Numbered from the stretch's first letter, positions 21,976 through 34,086 are shown. The stretch: 64,000 nucleotides of DNA from Daedaleopsis sinensis (GCA_033807695.1 CM066300.1:4898001-4962000), one strand, 5' to 3'. The notes: a model not told the origin generated them from the letters alone. Program-made: numbers and translations.

Positions 21976-23229
21976 CATGTAGCGATTTCGGTAGGTGGAT
22001 CCACACATCAAGAGATTTTCTGGCTTCGCTCTCCCTCTGCCAACCCTCGGGACGTATGGAGATACATCGTGCGGCCTGTCGTTGCACGATACGCCGATTT
22101 CCTCGAAGCACACCGGTAACGAGCTACTACCGAGATATCTACAATCCACAAGTATACAAGAAACCTCGCACCCTTTTTGCCATTTGAGCGTTCATGCACA
22201 ACTATAGTACAACACGTTGAATTCAGTGAATATGTATACTTACAGAGCTGCCGCTACAACTCCAACAAACACCAAGGGACGTTGCACCTTGAAGTCGGTA
22301 CTCCCCACGTATACGTCGAAAGAGTACGCAGGCAGTATTCGAGTCTGAACGCTATACCGTCAACAACCGTTCAACACTAGTACATGATATGATAATGGCA
22401 CTGCTCGCCACATCGCCGATTCAATTCACACCTCCTCCTCATCCTCGGCGTGGATTCAGCAACCTGAGAGCCAACCCCATGTAGTAGTGACCGTGACCTC
22501 ATCAGAGTCGATCAGCGAAGCGTCAACACACCCTCGCGCCCTCATGCCTCGGACAGCACAGGAAGCTACCCCAACCACGCCCTCCCGAAACCCCCTCCAC
22601 CGCCAGCGCGTCCGAGATGGGTATCCGGGGTCGGGGTGCCAAAAGTCACGTGAAGTGGACTTGACTTTCCTGATCCCAAGACCTGTACACTGATCGTGTC
22701 CAGGAATTATGAATTCGAAGACAAGGGTTTATGTAGTAAGATTCAATGCGCTCCTTGACTAGTACTACATCTCTGATGACGGCCCGGGGTCTATTAGGTG
22801 CATCAATATCAATAGCTGAGCCTCAGGTGGCATATGCGGTGGTTCTCTAGACTGGACGCCGTTCGAGATCGCAGTTCAGAGGCTGTCCGGGCATATACTT
22901 CGCGGATGCAGTAGTATGAATGACTCGGAAGGTTATGCCGCATGTTCACGACACTTGCACAGTTTGGCGCTGATGTGCTATCGTTCACCTCCACAGGTTG
23001 AGAGGCTATCAATGTCTCACAGTGCGCCGCTCTGGCGAGTATTATAGCACAAGTCGTTCGTTACAGATTCTAGCTCGTACTAGATGCGCTCGTCGTATGT
23101 TGCTCTGCTCACGTACGGAAAGTTGACAGGTTCGGTATCGCGAGGCTCAAAGTCTCTCATGTGGTCGAACTCGACCGCAGTCGACTAATTTCAAGCTCCA
23201 CGAGTCACAAGGTCCGTGCTATCCACGAG
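21976..23229. other. intergenic, no gene recognised
   Basis: About 1.25 kb with no coherent coding signal. It marks the change from the accessory island to host-like genes. Confidence 0.4.
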
Positions 23230-23230
23230 C

Positions 23231-23239
23231 TCTTTATAA
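23231..23239 (+). promoter_or_regulatory. TATA-like box
   Basis: CTTTATAAG lies about 150 nt upstream of the ATG of the secreted/GPI-like protein gene, followed by a pyrimidine-rich stretch typical of fungal transcription starts. Confidence 0.4.
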
Positions 23240-23385
23240 GTACGGCAGTGGACATGGACAGTACCGCATCTTCTCTTCAGCTTCTTTGTCTCTCTACACT
23301 TCACACCTTCATCCCTTTTACTTACCCTCCAGCCCAGTGCTGCTGCCAAACTCCACTCGCCGACCTTATCCACTCTGTCATCGTC

Positions 23386-24332
23386 ATGCATGCCAGGGCT
23401 ATCCTTGCTGTCTTTTTCTCTGTCCTCGCTGTTTATGCCCTTCATACCAGACGCGATGATGAAGGTGAGTGGGATAGGTAGTAAGCATCTTACAATTAAA
23501 CCGTCGCTCACTCCTCACTGTTTCAGACGTAAGTGACGAGGATGTCGACGACCTGTTCTTTCAAATTGAAGCCGCTGTTGCCGGTGGCAACAGTGCGTAT
23601 CTATGATGCCTACCCGCTTCGAGACAGTCGTTTAGTCCCTTGCGCCATCTAGGTGGAGGTGCGATCTCGTACAACCGGCGGCGGCAGCGGTACTAACACA
23701 GATTCGTAGTGGAGTCCACTATCAACGCGGAGTTGAGCTCTGCAGGTATATGCCAACCTATCAATCGACCGCGACTACGGCTAATCTGCTGATATATTTC
23801 TCAGCATCTGGAGCGCAGCCCACGGGCACAATCTATCACCTGTTGGTGCGTGCCTACGACGATGATGATCTTCGCTGTCATTAACATAATGACTGCACCC
23901 ACCACAATTTCAATATCGCAGAGTCAGCCGCGCTCTCCATCGCTCACGTAGTGTTGGGAACCCATATCACTGCGCTCATCACCCGTACGTCCGCTCACTT
24001 CTCATCACGGAATTAGTCCCAGTGACCGTCTTTGCTCTGCAGAGGTGAGCGGGACGCCGCACATCGAGCTCTCGTCCATCGGCGGTCCCGCGATCACGCT
24101 CGCCGAGAGCGGCGGCGTGCCAACCTCTTTCGCAGGACACACCTTCTCCGCCATCCTAAACAAGTGAGCCAATCTCATCATGATGTCTACTAGCGTTTTC
24201 AAGCAGTGAATGATGACGCGCTTTCGTAGGAACGCGGCGGCCGCTGCCGTGCTATCCTTTACACCCGCAGTCACGGGTATTGCGAGTATGGCACTGCTCG
24301 CGGTGGCTGGTGGGGCGTTTGTGCTTCTGTAG
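23386..24332 (+). CDS. small secreted, possibly GPI-anchored protein
   Basis: A gene of about seven tiny exons in under 1 kb. The first exon (23386-23464) encodes a signal peptide, MHARAILAVFFSVLAVYALH, followed by TRRDDE. Exon 2 (23527-23592) gives VSDEDVDDLFFQIEAAVAGG. Later exons read STINAELSSAG, ASGAQPTGTIYHLL, ALSIAHVVLGTHITALIT, SGTPHIELSSIGGPAITLAE and SFAGHTFSAILN, and the last gives AVTGIASMALLAVAGGAFVL to the stop at 24332. A signal peptide plus a hydrophobic C-terminal end after small residues suggests a GPI-anchored surface protein. Exon phases around 23937 are ambiguous. No known domain; probably lineage-restricted. Confidence 0.6.
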
Positions 24333-24510
24333 ACTACCGGGGCCATGTCAGCTTGAAGTCAAGTTCTCAGCCGTCTCAGCAGTTCAGCGAACTCGAATAT
24401 AGTGTATTGTGATGGTATATGGTGAATATGTTATATGATAAATATGCGACAAGCTGACGATGCCTGCAAAGTCAGAGCTCGTGCCGGGGTCGAAAAGGGC
24501 CCTGTTCGTT

Positions 24511-25711
24511 TTAGAGGTACGTGGCGGCGTTCAACCATCTTTCAACCATGTCTATCGTCGTCGTCTCCTTCGTGTCCAGCTTGGTGATTTCCAGACAACG
24601 CTCCTCAGGAGTGCCGACAGACATGACCCTGCTATGCGCCGTCCCCGCGTCCGATGACCCGCTCGGGCTCATCCCAGGGACGAAGTAACCATCCGCCTCT
24701 TCGTCGGAGTACTCCGACGACGGCATCGATGATATGGAGTGTTTCGCGTCCACCAGGGACTGCGTGAGTTGGATAGGCTCGAGGAGCGCCCGGCTCCCGT
24801 CGCCATTGAAGAAGCTCTCGACGTCGACGATCGCGCTCCGGAGCTCCCCAAGCGAGATACGCTCCGCTGGGTCGACCGCGAGGATTCGCAGAAGGATATC
24901 GTGCGCCGAAGAAGAGATCGGCGTGCGGGTCCGGAAGTACAACGGGTCCTCGAGGAACTCCGCGAACTCGTCGTCGGTCCCCGTCGCCTCCATCCAGGGC
25001 GTGAACCCGCTGATGAAGTTCGCGAGGATCATCCCGAGAGCCCACACATCGCTCGAGAATGGGTTGTAGGGTGTACGCCCAAAGCATTCTGCAAGACGAA
25101 GCGGTCAGTGAATGGTTCGAAGGATGCGAGGCGTAGAGTGAATACGTACCAGGAGCCATGTACGTGGGGGTACCGGTACCGAAGTCCTTGCACTCAGAGC
25201 GGTTCGTCGCCAGACCGAAGTCGGCGAGGAACATCTGCGTGCAGTCCCCGTTGACGAGGACGTTTTCGGGCTTCAGGTCGCGGTGGGCAATACCAGCGTT
25301 GTGGCATGCTTGCACCGCGTCGATGATCGACAGGAACGCGGTCCGGACGAGCTCGTCGTCGTCTGCGTAGATGCCGTCATCGAGCTGGTCGAAGAGGTCT
25401 CCGGCGGGGCAGAATTCGAGGACGAGGTAGAAGTACTCGTCGTCGTCCCAGGCGTCGTGGAGAGTGACGATCTCGGGGTGGTGTGCGACGGCGCTGTGGA
25501 GTGCGATCTCGCGATGCATCATCGCGAGCTCGCGGGGGGATCGGCCGGCCTTGCGGACGATCTTCATCGCACGATGGAGTTTCTTCTCAGAAGAGGTGTC
25601 GAGGGCCTTGTAGACGACGCCAAAAGTGCCGGTGCCCAGCATCCGGATGAGGGTGTAGTGGCTGATGGTGACGTTGGTAAAGTCGGGGAGTGCGTCTGAT
25701 GCGGAGATCAT
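24511..25711 (-). CDS. Ran1-like Ser/Thr protein kinase, copy A
   Basis: Two exons, 25711-25150 and 25088-24511, give 379 residues. The kinase motifs are complete: Gly loop GTGTFGVVYK, Lys in AMKIVRK, Glu in the following helix, catalytic loop HRDLKPENVLVN, DFG in FLADFGLATN, GTPTYMAPECFG spanning the splice junction, and SSDVWALGMILANFISG. The pattern resembles the Ran1/Sks1-type fungal kinases that regulate conjugation, meiosis or nutrient response. The tail is Ser-rich with acidic residues (SSEYSDEEADGYFVPG). It is the left member of an inverted duplication whose other copy is at 31507-32707. The copies differ at a few residues near the C-terminus (GTAHSRVMS here, GTTHSRAIS there) and in the intron. 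The ATG at 25711 was preferred over upstream non-ATG extension. Confidence 0.92.
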
Positions 25712-25804
25712 GATGAAGAAGTTCGAAGAAGTAGGAGGAGTATGTGAGTGGTAGAGGGAGGTGTTCACCGGGAACGATAGAGAATGGGGACGAAGAGCAT
25801 CACC

Positions 25805-25811
25805 TTATATA
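25805..25811 (-). promoter_or_regulatory. TATA box of kinase copy A
   Basis: TATATAA on the minus strand, 94 nt upstream of the copy A ATG; the same box is conserved upstream of copy B. Confidence 0.55.
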
Positions 25812-25966
25812 TGTTTCTCGACCCCCCTGGCTTCTGCGGCTGTAGAAGACGGATGTTCGGTCTGCAGGTAGCGATTTCCTAGTGAGGAATACATCTACAC
25901 GGAGCCGACGCGGTCCGCAAGCACATCCGCGTAATGAGTGGTGCTGTCCGCCTAGTTTAGCAGTTC

Positions 25967-26845
25967 GGGCCACGTTGTCGGACCAGTTCGTAATACCCGC
26001 AGATGCAGTTTCCGCGAGCTGTGTGGGATGTTAGAGTATGGTCCGTCCAACTCCAGGTACTGACTGCTTCTGTCTGCCCGGTTCAGGCTGTCGGACCACT
26101 GGCAGGTTAGATTCGCAAGGAGTCCTCCGCAAATCCTGATCAACGGTTGCGGATGCCAGAGAGTAGTCCATTCGCAAATTCGCTGTCAAAGTGTGCTCGA
26201 TAACTACCGGTAAACGCGTACGCCGCACTATTTCGACTTTTGGTGCGTCTGAACAGTCTAGTGCTTCTGAGGCTACGAGGTTCTATATATGATATCTTCA
26301 CCTTCTCATAACTCTCTGAGTCTCAGTCCCGCATGTCCAGTGCATGGCACTGAGACCGCTCCTTACTATTGTCAGAGTGTCATTCAAGTACATAAGTCAG
26401 CAAGCACTTACAACCAATATCCGGGTGGGCTCTGAGGGTGCAGTGCTCTGGGAGGAGGAGGAGGAGGAGGAGGAGGAAGAAAGTTTCGGCAAGAGCGAAA
26501 AGCACGCGAGCTGCGCGCTTTCCATCTCGTGCCACGAGTCCCACTTAGAGGGTAGCGCGTCGTCGAGACTCCCTGTGTAATATCTTCATCACCAGCCCGT
26601 GGCTCCCCTAATCGCACTTATGCAGGAGGCAACCAAGTAGTAGGAGGAGTAGTAGTAGAAGGTGCGGCTCGGGAGAGTTTTGAACACCTCTAGCGCTAAT
26701 CTAATCTTGATTAGATTAACTACGTTCCAGCCATTGAATCCGATTACTAGTATGGATCGTTTCGAAAAATCGTCGGATCCAGATAGAGTTGCTCTCATCT
26801 CTCACCACAACATCCAACCGCTTCTCCTACCGACCCCACGACAAG
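25967..26845. other. intergenic with GGA microsatellite
   Basis: No gene. It holds a short (GGA)n tract at about 26453-26480 and, further on, an adenosine kinase promoter/5' leader. A TAATCTAATCTTGATTAGATTA near-palindrome sits at about 26697-26720. Confidence 0.5.
26453..26480. repeat. GGA trinucleotide microsatellite
   Basis: About nine consecutive GAG/GGA units, non-coding, between kinase copy A and adenosine kinase. Confidence 0.8.
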
Positions 26846-28165
26846 ATGTCCGTCGAAACTATCCAACTGTTTGCCATGGGCAACCCTCTGCTCGACATGC
26901 AGGTCACGAACGGCGAGGAGCTGCTCAAGAAGTACGACCTTAAGGCCAACGATGCCATTCTCGCAGAAGAGAAGCACGCGCCCATGTACGTGCACACTTT
27001 GTATTTTCGCAACCTCCGCAGCATTCCGATCTGATCATGATCTCAGCTACCCCGAGGTCGTAGAGAAGTACAAGGTCACCTACGTCGCAGGAGGCGCTGC
27101 CCAGAACGCGGCGCGCGGTGCAGCGGTACGCATTCCCAGCAGTCGTGTACACCTCCCGCGGTGTCACTAAACGTGTCCTATCTCCCGTGTCAATGTGCAG
27201 TACGTTCTTCCCCCGCACTCGGTTGTCTACGCTGGCTGTGTCGGCGACGACGATCTCGCCGAGCAGCTGAAGGCGGCGAACAAGCGCGAGGGGCTCGATC
27301 AGGTCTACCAGGTCAAGAAGGGCGAGAAGACGGGTGCGTGCGCGGTGGTCATCACGGGCCACCACCGCTCGCTCGTCACGAGCCTCGCGTCAGCGGAGAA
27401 GTTCGAGAAAGCGCATCTCGCGTCGCCCGAAGTCGCGCCTCTCATCGACGCCGCCAAGGTCTACTACGTCGAGGGCTACTTCCTCACGCATGGCACCGAG
27501 TCTGCCCTCGAGGTCGCGAAAAAGGCATCTGAGGCCGGCAAGGTGCGTCAACATCTGCGGCCCATTTCCAGATGGGATCTTGCAGCTTCCAATGCTATTG
27601 CTAACGTCAATCCATCCACAGATCTTCGTTCTGAATCTGTCCGCGCCGTTCATCCCGCAGTTCTTTGCTGTACAGCTCCAGCAGATCCTACCCTACTGCG
27701 ACGTCATCATCGGCAACGAAGCCGAGGCTGAAGCGTGGGGCTCCGCCAACGGCCTCGCCGATAAGAACGACGTCGCTGCGGTCGCGCGCGCAATCGCCGC
27801 GCAGCCCAAGTCGAACTCCTCTCGCCCACGCACGGTTATCATCACCCAGGGCCCGCTCTCGACGACCGCTCTTGTCTCGGACGACCTCGCGAACCCCAAG
27901 GTGTTCCCGGTGACCCCGCTCAAGGACGAGGAGATCGTGGACACGAATGGTGCGGGTGACGCGTTCGCCGGCGGGTTCCTCGGCGGCCTTGTGCTCGGCA
28001 AGAGCCTCGAGGAGTCCGTCGTGGCCGGCCACAAGATGGGCGCGATGTGTGTGCAGCAGGTATGTTCGCCCGTCCTGCCGTACATGATGAGAAATGCTGA
28101 CGCGCGCACGCGCGTGTGTGTAGGTCGGCCCCCAGTTCAAGTGGCCCAAGGTCCAGATCTTCTAA
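26846..28165 (+). CDS. adenosine kinase
   Basis: Adenosine kinase (pfkB/ribokinase superfamily) phosphorylates adenosine to AMP in purine salvage and clears adenosine released by the methylation cycle. Five exons are supported by frame and consensus: 26846-26985, 27047-27125, 27201-27542, 27622-28059, 28124-28165, giving 346 residues, the usual size. The start MSVETIQLFAMGNPLLDMQV matches family N-termini. GGAAQNAARGA and GCVGDDDLAEQL are the substrate-side motifs. The C-terminal pfkB signature is DTNGAGDAFAGGFLGG with the catalytic Asp, and the end reads VGPQFKWPKVQIF. It is a housekeeping gene between the two kinase copies. Confidence 0.95.
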
Positions 28166-28753
28166 ACCTGCCGCTGCCGGCCGACTCCTGTATAACTTAT
28201 ACATCTCTGCATCTCGCTCTCAACAGCGTCCCCTACGGTTCATCCCGTTGTAGCCCATCCCGGGGCCTGCGCCCATGTATAGAATACGAGTCAACCATCG
28301 TCACATTGTAGTAACATACCCAATACAGTGCTTTCCGCAGTTTCACTGTGAGTGTTGCGCCGCCGCCCTCAGCTCGCACCCATTGCGGAAGGATATTTTC
28401 GCGGACGTAAGCTGTGGTGATCTTCAATATTGCTATCTAGGCTCGCACATACGGCAGGCGAAGGATGAGTGGCTGCATTACAAGCGGGTAGAATTATAGA
28501 ATATAGAGCAGGTATACCAATGCCCGAGTAACTGTACCAAGGTGTCGGCCATTCACAGTCCCCCTCCTGACGGCCAACAAGACACTCGTGCTATGGCGGC
28601 GGCGGCGAAGCCAGCGATTCCTGTCCCGGCGCTTCAACATCCACGACACGAGCAGTCAACGCAAAGGCAAAGTGCGCACCTGTGTCAACAGCTCTTCTGC
28701 ACGGACGACGGTAACATGTCAGCGAGGAACTCTTCAGCCACGCGCCCCAAGAA
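28166..28753. other. intergenic between convergent genes
   Basis: 3' flanks of adenosine kinase and of the C2H2 gene; nothing else seen. Confidence 0.5.
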
Positions 28754-30821
28754 CTAACCGGGGTTAAGCATGGGCGTGCCCTCTTCCGGATGCGGCGGGG
28801 TATTATGAGACGAAGGCTCCGCCTGTGCACGCGCGGCTGCGCGCGCGAGCTCTTCCAGCATCTCCGGGTCGGGCTCGCCGATCGCGTCCAGGTCCGGGTT
28901 TTCCTCCTCCAGATCCTCGACGCCGTCCGCGTCCGCATCGATGTCTACTACACCGTGTATGGGAACGACAGACGGGCCCGCGTCGGGCGGCTGCTCGACG
29001 GACACGCGCTGCGCGCCCGTGAGCGTCTGCTGCAGGCTGCCAGTCTGAGTGAGGGACACGCTGCCGTTCGCGCCTGCATGCGCCTGAGCTTGCACTGGGA
29101 CTGAGAGGTGGGGGTCGGCCTGGGGCCGCGCGGAGGGGTGGGTCGACGCGCGGCTCGCGACTTCGAGCTCGCGCATCTTCTGCTCTTCCTGGTACGCAAG
29201 CACTGCCTGCAGTGCCGCGGCGGCCATCAGCGTCGACGCGTCCGCGCCCGCCTCGCGCTGTTGTGGCTGATGTACTGATGGGGGCTCCCCGCCAAGATTG
29301 GTGCTGCGGACGACATTGCTAGGTGCAGAGTCAGGCGGTCTGCGGTCTCCGCCTGGGGGCATTGACCCGAGCTGCGACGACGCGGACGAGGACACGGACG
29401 ACGGCTCGCCCATCTTCGCGTCCCTGTCCGCGTTCGGGTCCGGGTCGCGCTTCGGTGCCGCAGCGCTCGTATTCCGGAGCGCGGACTCGGGAGGGCCGAC
29501 GCCGACACCGTTCGTGCTCGAGCTCGAGCTGGCGTGCCCGTTGGATTGTGCGAGGAGCTCCGGGTTGATCTGCGACATGTGCGGGGGCCCTGGCATGCCA
29601 GGGGGGCGGTAGTACCCTGCGGGGTAGTACGACGACATGAACATTCCCGGTGGAGGGACCATAGGGTGTCCGTCGGGTCCGGCACCCCATTGGGAATGTG
29701 GAGCAGAGGCAGAGGGCCAGGACCCTCGGGTGGCGGAGGTAGGCAGGCTCATGGGGGGAGGTGGGTAGTGGGGATCGAGTATCATTCCGGGTGGAGGACG
29801 CGGTGGGGGCGGGTAACCTGGATAGTACCCATCTACACGCGGCGGGGTGTGAGGCGTGTAATGGGACGGATGATGATATGCGTCGGAGGTTTCCTACATA
29901 CCTTGCATAGTATGGATTCTATAGTAGCTGCCAGGGGGGCGTTCTGGCGAGCCTGAGCCTCCCCCGGGTGGGGAGCCGTTCATGCTGCCATCACCCTGAC
30001 TTCTCGACGCAGTGCCGGACGGGCTAGGAGAGCGCGAGCCTGAAGACGCACCATCGAGGGTATTCTTATCCTTATCCTGCTCAGGCTCGATGATCACTCC
30101 GTTATGGCGAGACTTTTGATGCCGACGAAGGGCATCCGTCTAGGAGACGGTAGGAGCGTGTTTCGCGCATGTTCTGAGCGCACGGTGCATGGGAGGTAAG
30201 GAATGAGAAACGCACTCGGGTAAAGGTCGCATCGCATTGGGGACACTGGCTGAACGGAGACACAGACTAAGTCGACAGGTTGGGCCTCGGGACGACACGG
30301 AGGACACATACAATCCGGGGATAGAATGCGTCTTGGTCGTCCGCTGATGTCTCTTCAAGTCTGCCTCGCGCGCGAAGACCTTGTTGCACCCGTCCATCTT
30401 ACACGGCCATGAGCCCGTGTCCGGCTTCTTCTTCGTGCTGCTTGAGGGTGCGGCGGACGACTTCTTCTTGCCCTCCTTTTTGTCCTCCGGCTGAAGACGA
30501 CATGGCGGCGTGGTGAGTACACAGACGAGATCAATGTAGCGGACGCGAGCCTGGAAGGAGCAGCCACCGTGAAGATAAAGGCAGCCGGTGTGGCTGAAGC
30601 GACTACCGAGGCTCATCGCACGGCCGCTGGGTGCTCACCGTCTGCTTTGTCTGCGATCTGACCATGCTCAACAGCTGCTCAGTATCCAAGGAAGATATGC
30701 TGAATTCGCTCGCCGTCGTCCGTGGAGGGCTCGCCGTCGAGGGCGTCGGGGAGAAGGCCTGTGGCTGGCGGTGGCTGGGCGGTGGCTGGCGGTGGCTGAC
30801 GAGCTGGCGGAGTCTCTCCAA
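28754..30821 (-). CDS. C2H2 zinc-finger protein, Pro/Ser-rich
   Basis: A multi-exon minus-strand gene. The first recognisable exon ends TEQLLSMVRSQTKQT at a GTGAGC donor (near 30638). A later exon has KKPDTGSWPCKMDGCNKVFA and READLKRHQRTTKTH, a clear C2H2 finger. A second finger is suggested by CH...H remnants across the next introns (HQKSRHNGVIIEPEQD). The downstream exons are low complexity: SGSRSPSPSGTASRSQGDG, GYYPGYPPPPRPPPGM and a long Ser/Pro/Gln-rich tail with an acidic patch (IDADADGVEDLEEENPDLD), ending STPMLNPG-like at 28754. This layout fits a sequence-specific DNA-binding regulator found across basidiomycetes. The exact start is uncertain because the N-terminus is repetitive (HRQPPPSHRQP). 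Confidence 0.8.
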
Positions 30822-31261
30822 GACACACAGGCGTCTATCTGGCTTCCGAAGATCCCGCTGGATGTGACGCCTGCCGGGTCACATATGCCGGCGGTCCGGG
30901 CGGAAGCCGCCAAGTCACAGCTGGCAGGCTGAACGAGTTATGGCAAGTAACCACCATGCTTCCAAAGTAGTAAAGTGCTGATTCTACTGGAACTATCACA
31001 AACATTGTAAGCGACAGTATATCTACCAGCGCAGAGACACACCCTGATACTATCTGCAAATTCAGTTACAGACCAACTTCGATCGAGACTTGCTCAACTT
31101 GTGGCAGACTTCGATGTGACCCACCGTTGTCGTACATTCACGTTCATGCACATTGGGCGGAAAAGATGTGGATGGGCCCGTCTCAAACATCCTTGGCTTG
31201 TTGCGGAAGCATTATGTACGGAAGTTGCAAACTGGTCCGATCAGCCTGCCAGTACTAGTCT
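30822..31261. other. intergenic
   Basis: Promoter region of the C2H2 gene and flank of the inverted repeat arm; no gene seen. Confidence 0.5.
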
Positions 31262-31407
31262 GAACTGCTAAAGTAGGCACACCGTACGCGGATGTGCTTG
31301 CGGACCGCGTCGGCTCCGTGTAGATGTATTCCTCACTAGGAAGTCGCTACCTGCAGACCGAACATCCGTCTTCTACAGCCGTAGAAGTCAGGGGGGTCGA
31401 GAAACAT

Positions 31408-31414
31408 ATATAAG
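31408..31414 (+). promoter_or_regulatory. TATA box of kinase copy B
   Basis: TATATAA, 93 nt upstream of the ATG at 31507; conserved with copy A. Confidence 0.55.
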
Positions 31415-31506
31415 GTGATGCTCTTCGTCCCCATTCTCTATCGTTCCCGGTGAACACCTCCCTCTACCACTCACATACTCCTCCCACTTCTTCGAACTTC
31501 TTCATC

Positions 31507-32707
31507 ATGATCTCCGCATCAGACGCACTCCCCGACTTTACCAACGTCACCATCAGCCACTACACCCTCATCCGGATGCTGGGCACCGGCACTTTTGGCG
31601 TCGTCTACAAGGCCCTCGACACCTCTTCTGAGAAGAAACTCCATCGTGCGATGAAGATCGTCCGCAAGGCCGGCCGATCCCCCCGCGAGCTCGCGATGAT
31701 GCATCGCGAGATCGCACTCCACAGCGCCGTCGCACACCACCCCGAGATCGTCACTCTCCACGACGCCTGGGACGACGACGAGTACTTCTACCTCGTCCTC
31801 GAATTCTGCCCCGCCGGAGACCTCTTCGACCAGCTCGATGATGGCATCTACGCAGACGACGACGAGCTCGTCCGGACCGCGTTCCTGTCGATCATCGACG
31901 CGGTGCAAGCATGCCACAACGCTGGTATTGCCCACCGCGACCTGAAGCCCGAAAACGTCCTCGTCAACGGGGACTGCACGCAGATGTTCCTCGCCGACTT
32001 CGGTCTGGCGACGAACCGCTCTGAGTGCAAGGACTTCGGCACCGGTACCCCCACGTACATGGCTCCTGGTATGTATTCACTCTGCCCGTCGCGTCCTTCG
32101 AACCATTCACTGACCACTTCGTCTTGCAGAATGCTTTGGGCGTACACCCTACAACCCATTCTCGAGCGATGTGTGGGCTCTCGGGATGATCCTCGCGAAC
32201 TTCATCAGCGGGTTCACGCCCTGGATGGAGGCGACGGGGACCGACGACGAGTTCGCGGAGTTCCTCGAGGACCCGTTGTACTTCCGTACCCGCACGCCGA
32301 TCTCTTCTTCGGCGCACGATATCCTTCTGCGGATCCTCGCGGTCGACCCGGCGGAGCGTATCTCGCTTGGGGAGCTCCGGAGCGCGATCGTCGACGTCGA
32401 GAGCTTCTTCAATGGCGACGGGAGCCGGGCGCTCCTCGAGCCTATCCAACTCACGCAGTCCCTGGTGGACGCGAAACACTCCATATCATCGATGCCGTCG
32501 TCGGAATACTCCGACGAAGAGGCGGATGGTTACTTCGTTCCTGGCATGAGCCCGAGTGGGTCATCGGACGCGGGGACCACACACAGCCGTGCCATCTCTG
32601 TCGGCACACCTGAGGAGCGTTGTCTGGAAATCACCAAGCTGGACACGAAGGAGACGACGACGATAGACATGGTTGAAAGATGGTTGAACGCCGCCACGTA
32701 CCTCTAA
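31507..32707 (+). CDS. Ran1-like Ser/Thr protein kinase, copy B
   Basis: Two exons, 31507-32068 and 32130-32707, with a 61 nt GTATGT...TTGCAG intron, give 379 residues. All catalytic motifs match copy A (GTGTFGVVYK, HRDLKPEN, DFG, MAPECFG across the junction). Both copies keep intact frames and splice sites, so selection may still act on both, or the duplication is recent. The intron has diverged more than the exons. It faces away from the adenosine kinase and zinc-finger genes enclosed by the arms. Function is inferred from the Ran1/Sks1 family only. Confidence 0.92.
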
Positions 32708-32854
32708 AACGAACGGGGCCGTTTTTGACCCCGGCGCGAGCTCTGACTTTGCAGGCATCGTCAGCTTGTCGCATATTTATCATATAACATATTTCGCATA
32801 TACCATCACAATACACTACATTCGAGTTCGCTGAACTGCTGAGACGGCTGAGAA

Positions 32855-33900
32855 TGATCCGCCTCTTCAAGATGTATATTGGTGCCTGCACTTGGTGAAG
32901 TACTAACAAGTCGTGTATCGTGAGATAGGCTCGACCGGTATACGAGTGTTTGCAGACGTCCCGCGAGAACGTGCGTGGGTCTCTATCCCAAGCCGCGCAT
33001 CCTCCATAGGCCTCTTGAGCGTTCGTACGTCCTTCCCGCACCCATGTGTAGTAAGTGCCCCGGCGGCGACAGTGAGATCACCTACAACGGAGCACTCAGG
33101 ACCTTCCTAGTGCGCCTCGCGAATTATCTTGAACATTATACGTCACAGTACAGGTACACATCACACATTAAGTACACGTTTATGGGTCTTTTCCGGACAT
33201 CGATGGTAACTCCTAACGTCGCGATCGCCTGTGTATTCGAAAGCATCGGTCAAAACCATCTCAACTTTGGACGAGGCAGTAGTGGACGAACCTGCAGAAT
33301 GGCCGACAGCATTCTCAGAGGAACTGCCTGAAAGCCTCGTAGCAGGACAGTATGATGCGGCGATTGTCCAGGGGCCTCATGCCTTCTTTGAAGCGAAGAG
33401 CTGGCCTCGGGAGCGAGGGTGCGTGGGCATACTATCATCCGGGGGGTTCTGCATGTATACAAAGTAATCAGACGATATCTCCTGTGGGACTTATTTCTTC
33501 CTCTCAAGACTTGGCACTTAGGAAGCTTCACTGTAATGCTACCCTACTGTCGAGTTTTAGATTTATTGCTGGAGGATTGAACTCCTGAGCAATATTCTGC
33601 GCATCAGGCTAGTTCTGCAAAAATTGGTCACACGAGGGTCACACCGTGCCTCGCAACGGCATGTTTAGAGTCCGACTCGGCGGGTCACTTTGGGAAGGAT
33701 TACGTCACATTCACACTGCGACGGACAGCGCTAGTTCAGAGCGGAGTTTCGAATTGTCACTCTCTTGAGGCCTCAAAAAGCCTCTAGTTGTGTTGTAGTA
33801 TGCTTGATCTCTTTTATGCCAATCGGACTTCAGGAGAGAGTATGTACCAACATAAGATATTATTCTTTGATTTAAACACGAATTGATCGGTACTTCACCG
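32855..33900. other. fragmentary sequence, no intact gene
   Basis: A plus-strand fragment at about 33250-33420 reads ISTLDEAVVDEPAEWPTAFS, EELPESLVAGQYDAAIVQG and looks like part of a protein, but it has no start or end. It runs into TACTATCATCCGGGGGGTTCTGCA, a 24 nt string found again, inverted, near 34130. No intact gene. Confidence 0.35.
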
Positions 33901-34086
33901 ACAGGATCTGAGAAAGGCGCCCATTCATGCGATGGTGTACATCTGCAAAGCCGGGTGTCTGAGCTTGTCCCTCCCCCGTATCCAGAGGAAAACACCTTGG
34001 ATAGGCAGTTTGAATGGTTTGTTACGACATATGATTTTTGTGAATCCTCAGAGTATGTAGGAGACGAGATATGGGGGCTCATGGGG

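Larger units (their letters stand above)
24364..25966. repeat. inverted duplication, left arm (1.6 kb)
   Basis: Nearly identical, in reverse complement, to 31262-32854. It spans the whole kinase gene, its TATA-containing promoter and its 3' flank. Outside these limits (TTCTCAGCCGTCTCAG at one end, TTTAGCAGTTC at the other) similarity stops abruptly. Confidence 0.9.
31262..32854. repeat. inverted duplication, right arm (1.6 kb)
   Basis: Reverse complement of 24364-25966 with scattered substitutions. Both arms carry the complete kinase gene with TATA box and 3' flank; the spacer between arms is about 5.3 kb. Confidence 0.9.

Noticed and set aside
1..23000. An endogenous giant DNA virus as source of the island
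   Set aside because: RNR subunits fit that idea, but I saw no capsid protein, packaging ATPase, viral polymerase or D5-type primase among the visible or spliced frames, and the genes carry ordinary fungal introns.
31262..32854. Inverted arms as terminal inverted repeats of a giant transposon
   Set aside because: The arms contain a complete host-type kinase gene with promoter and enclose conserved housekeeping genes; no transposase lies between them. A segmental inverted duplication fits better.
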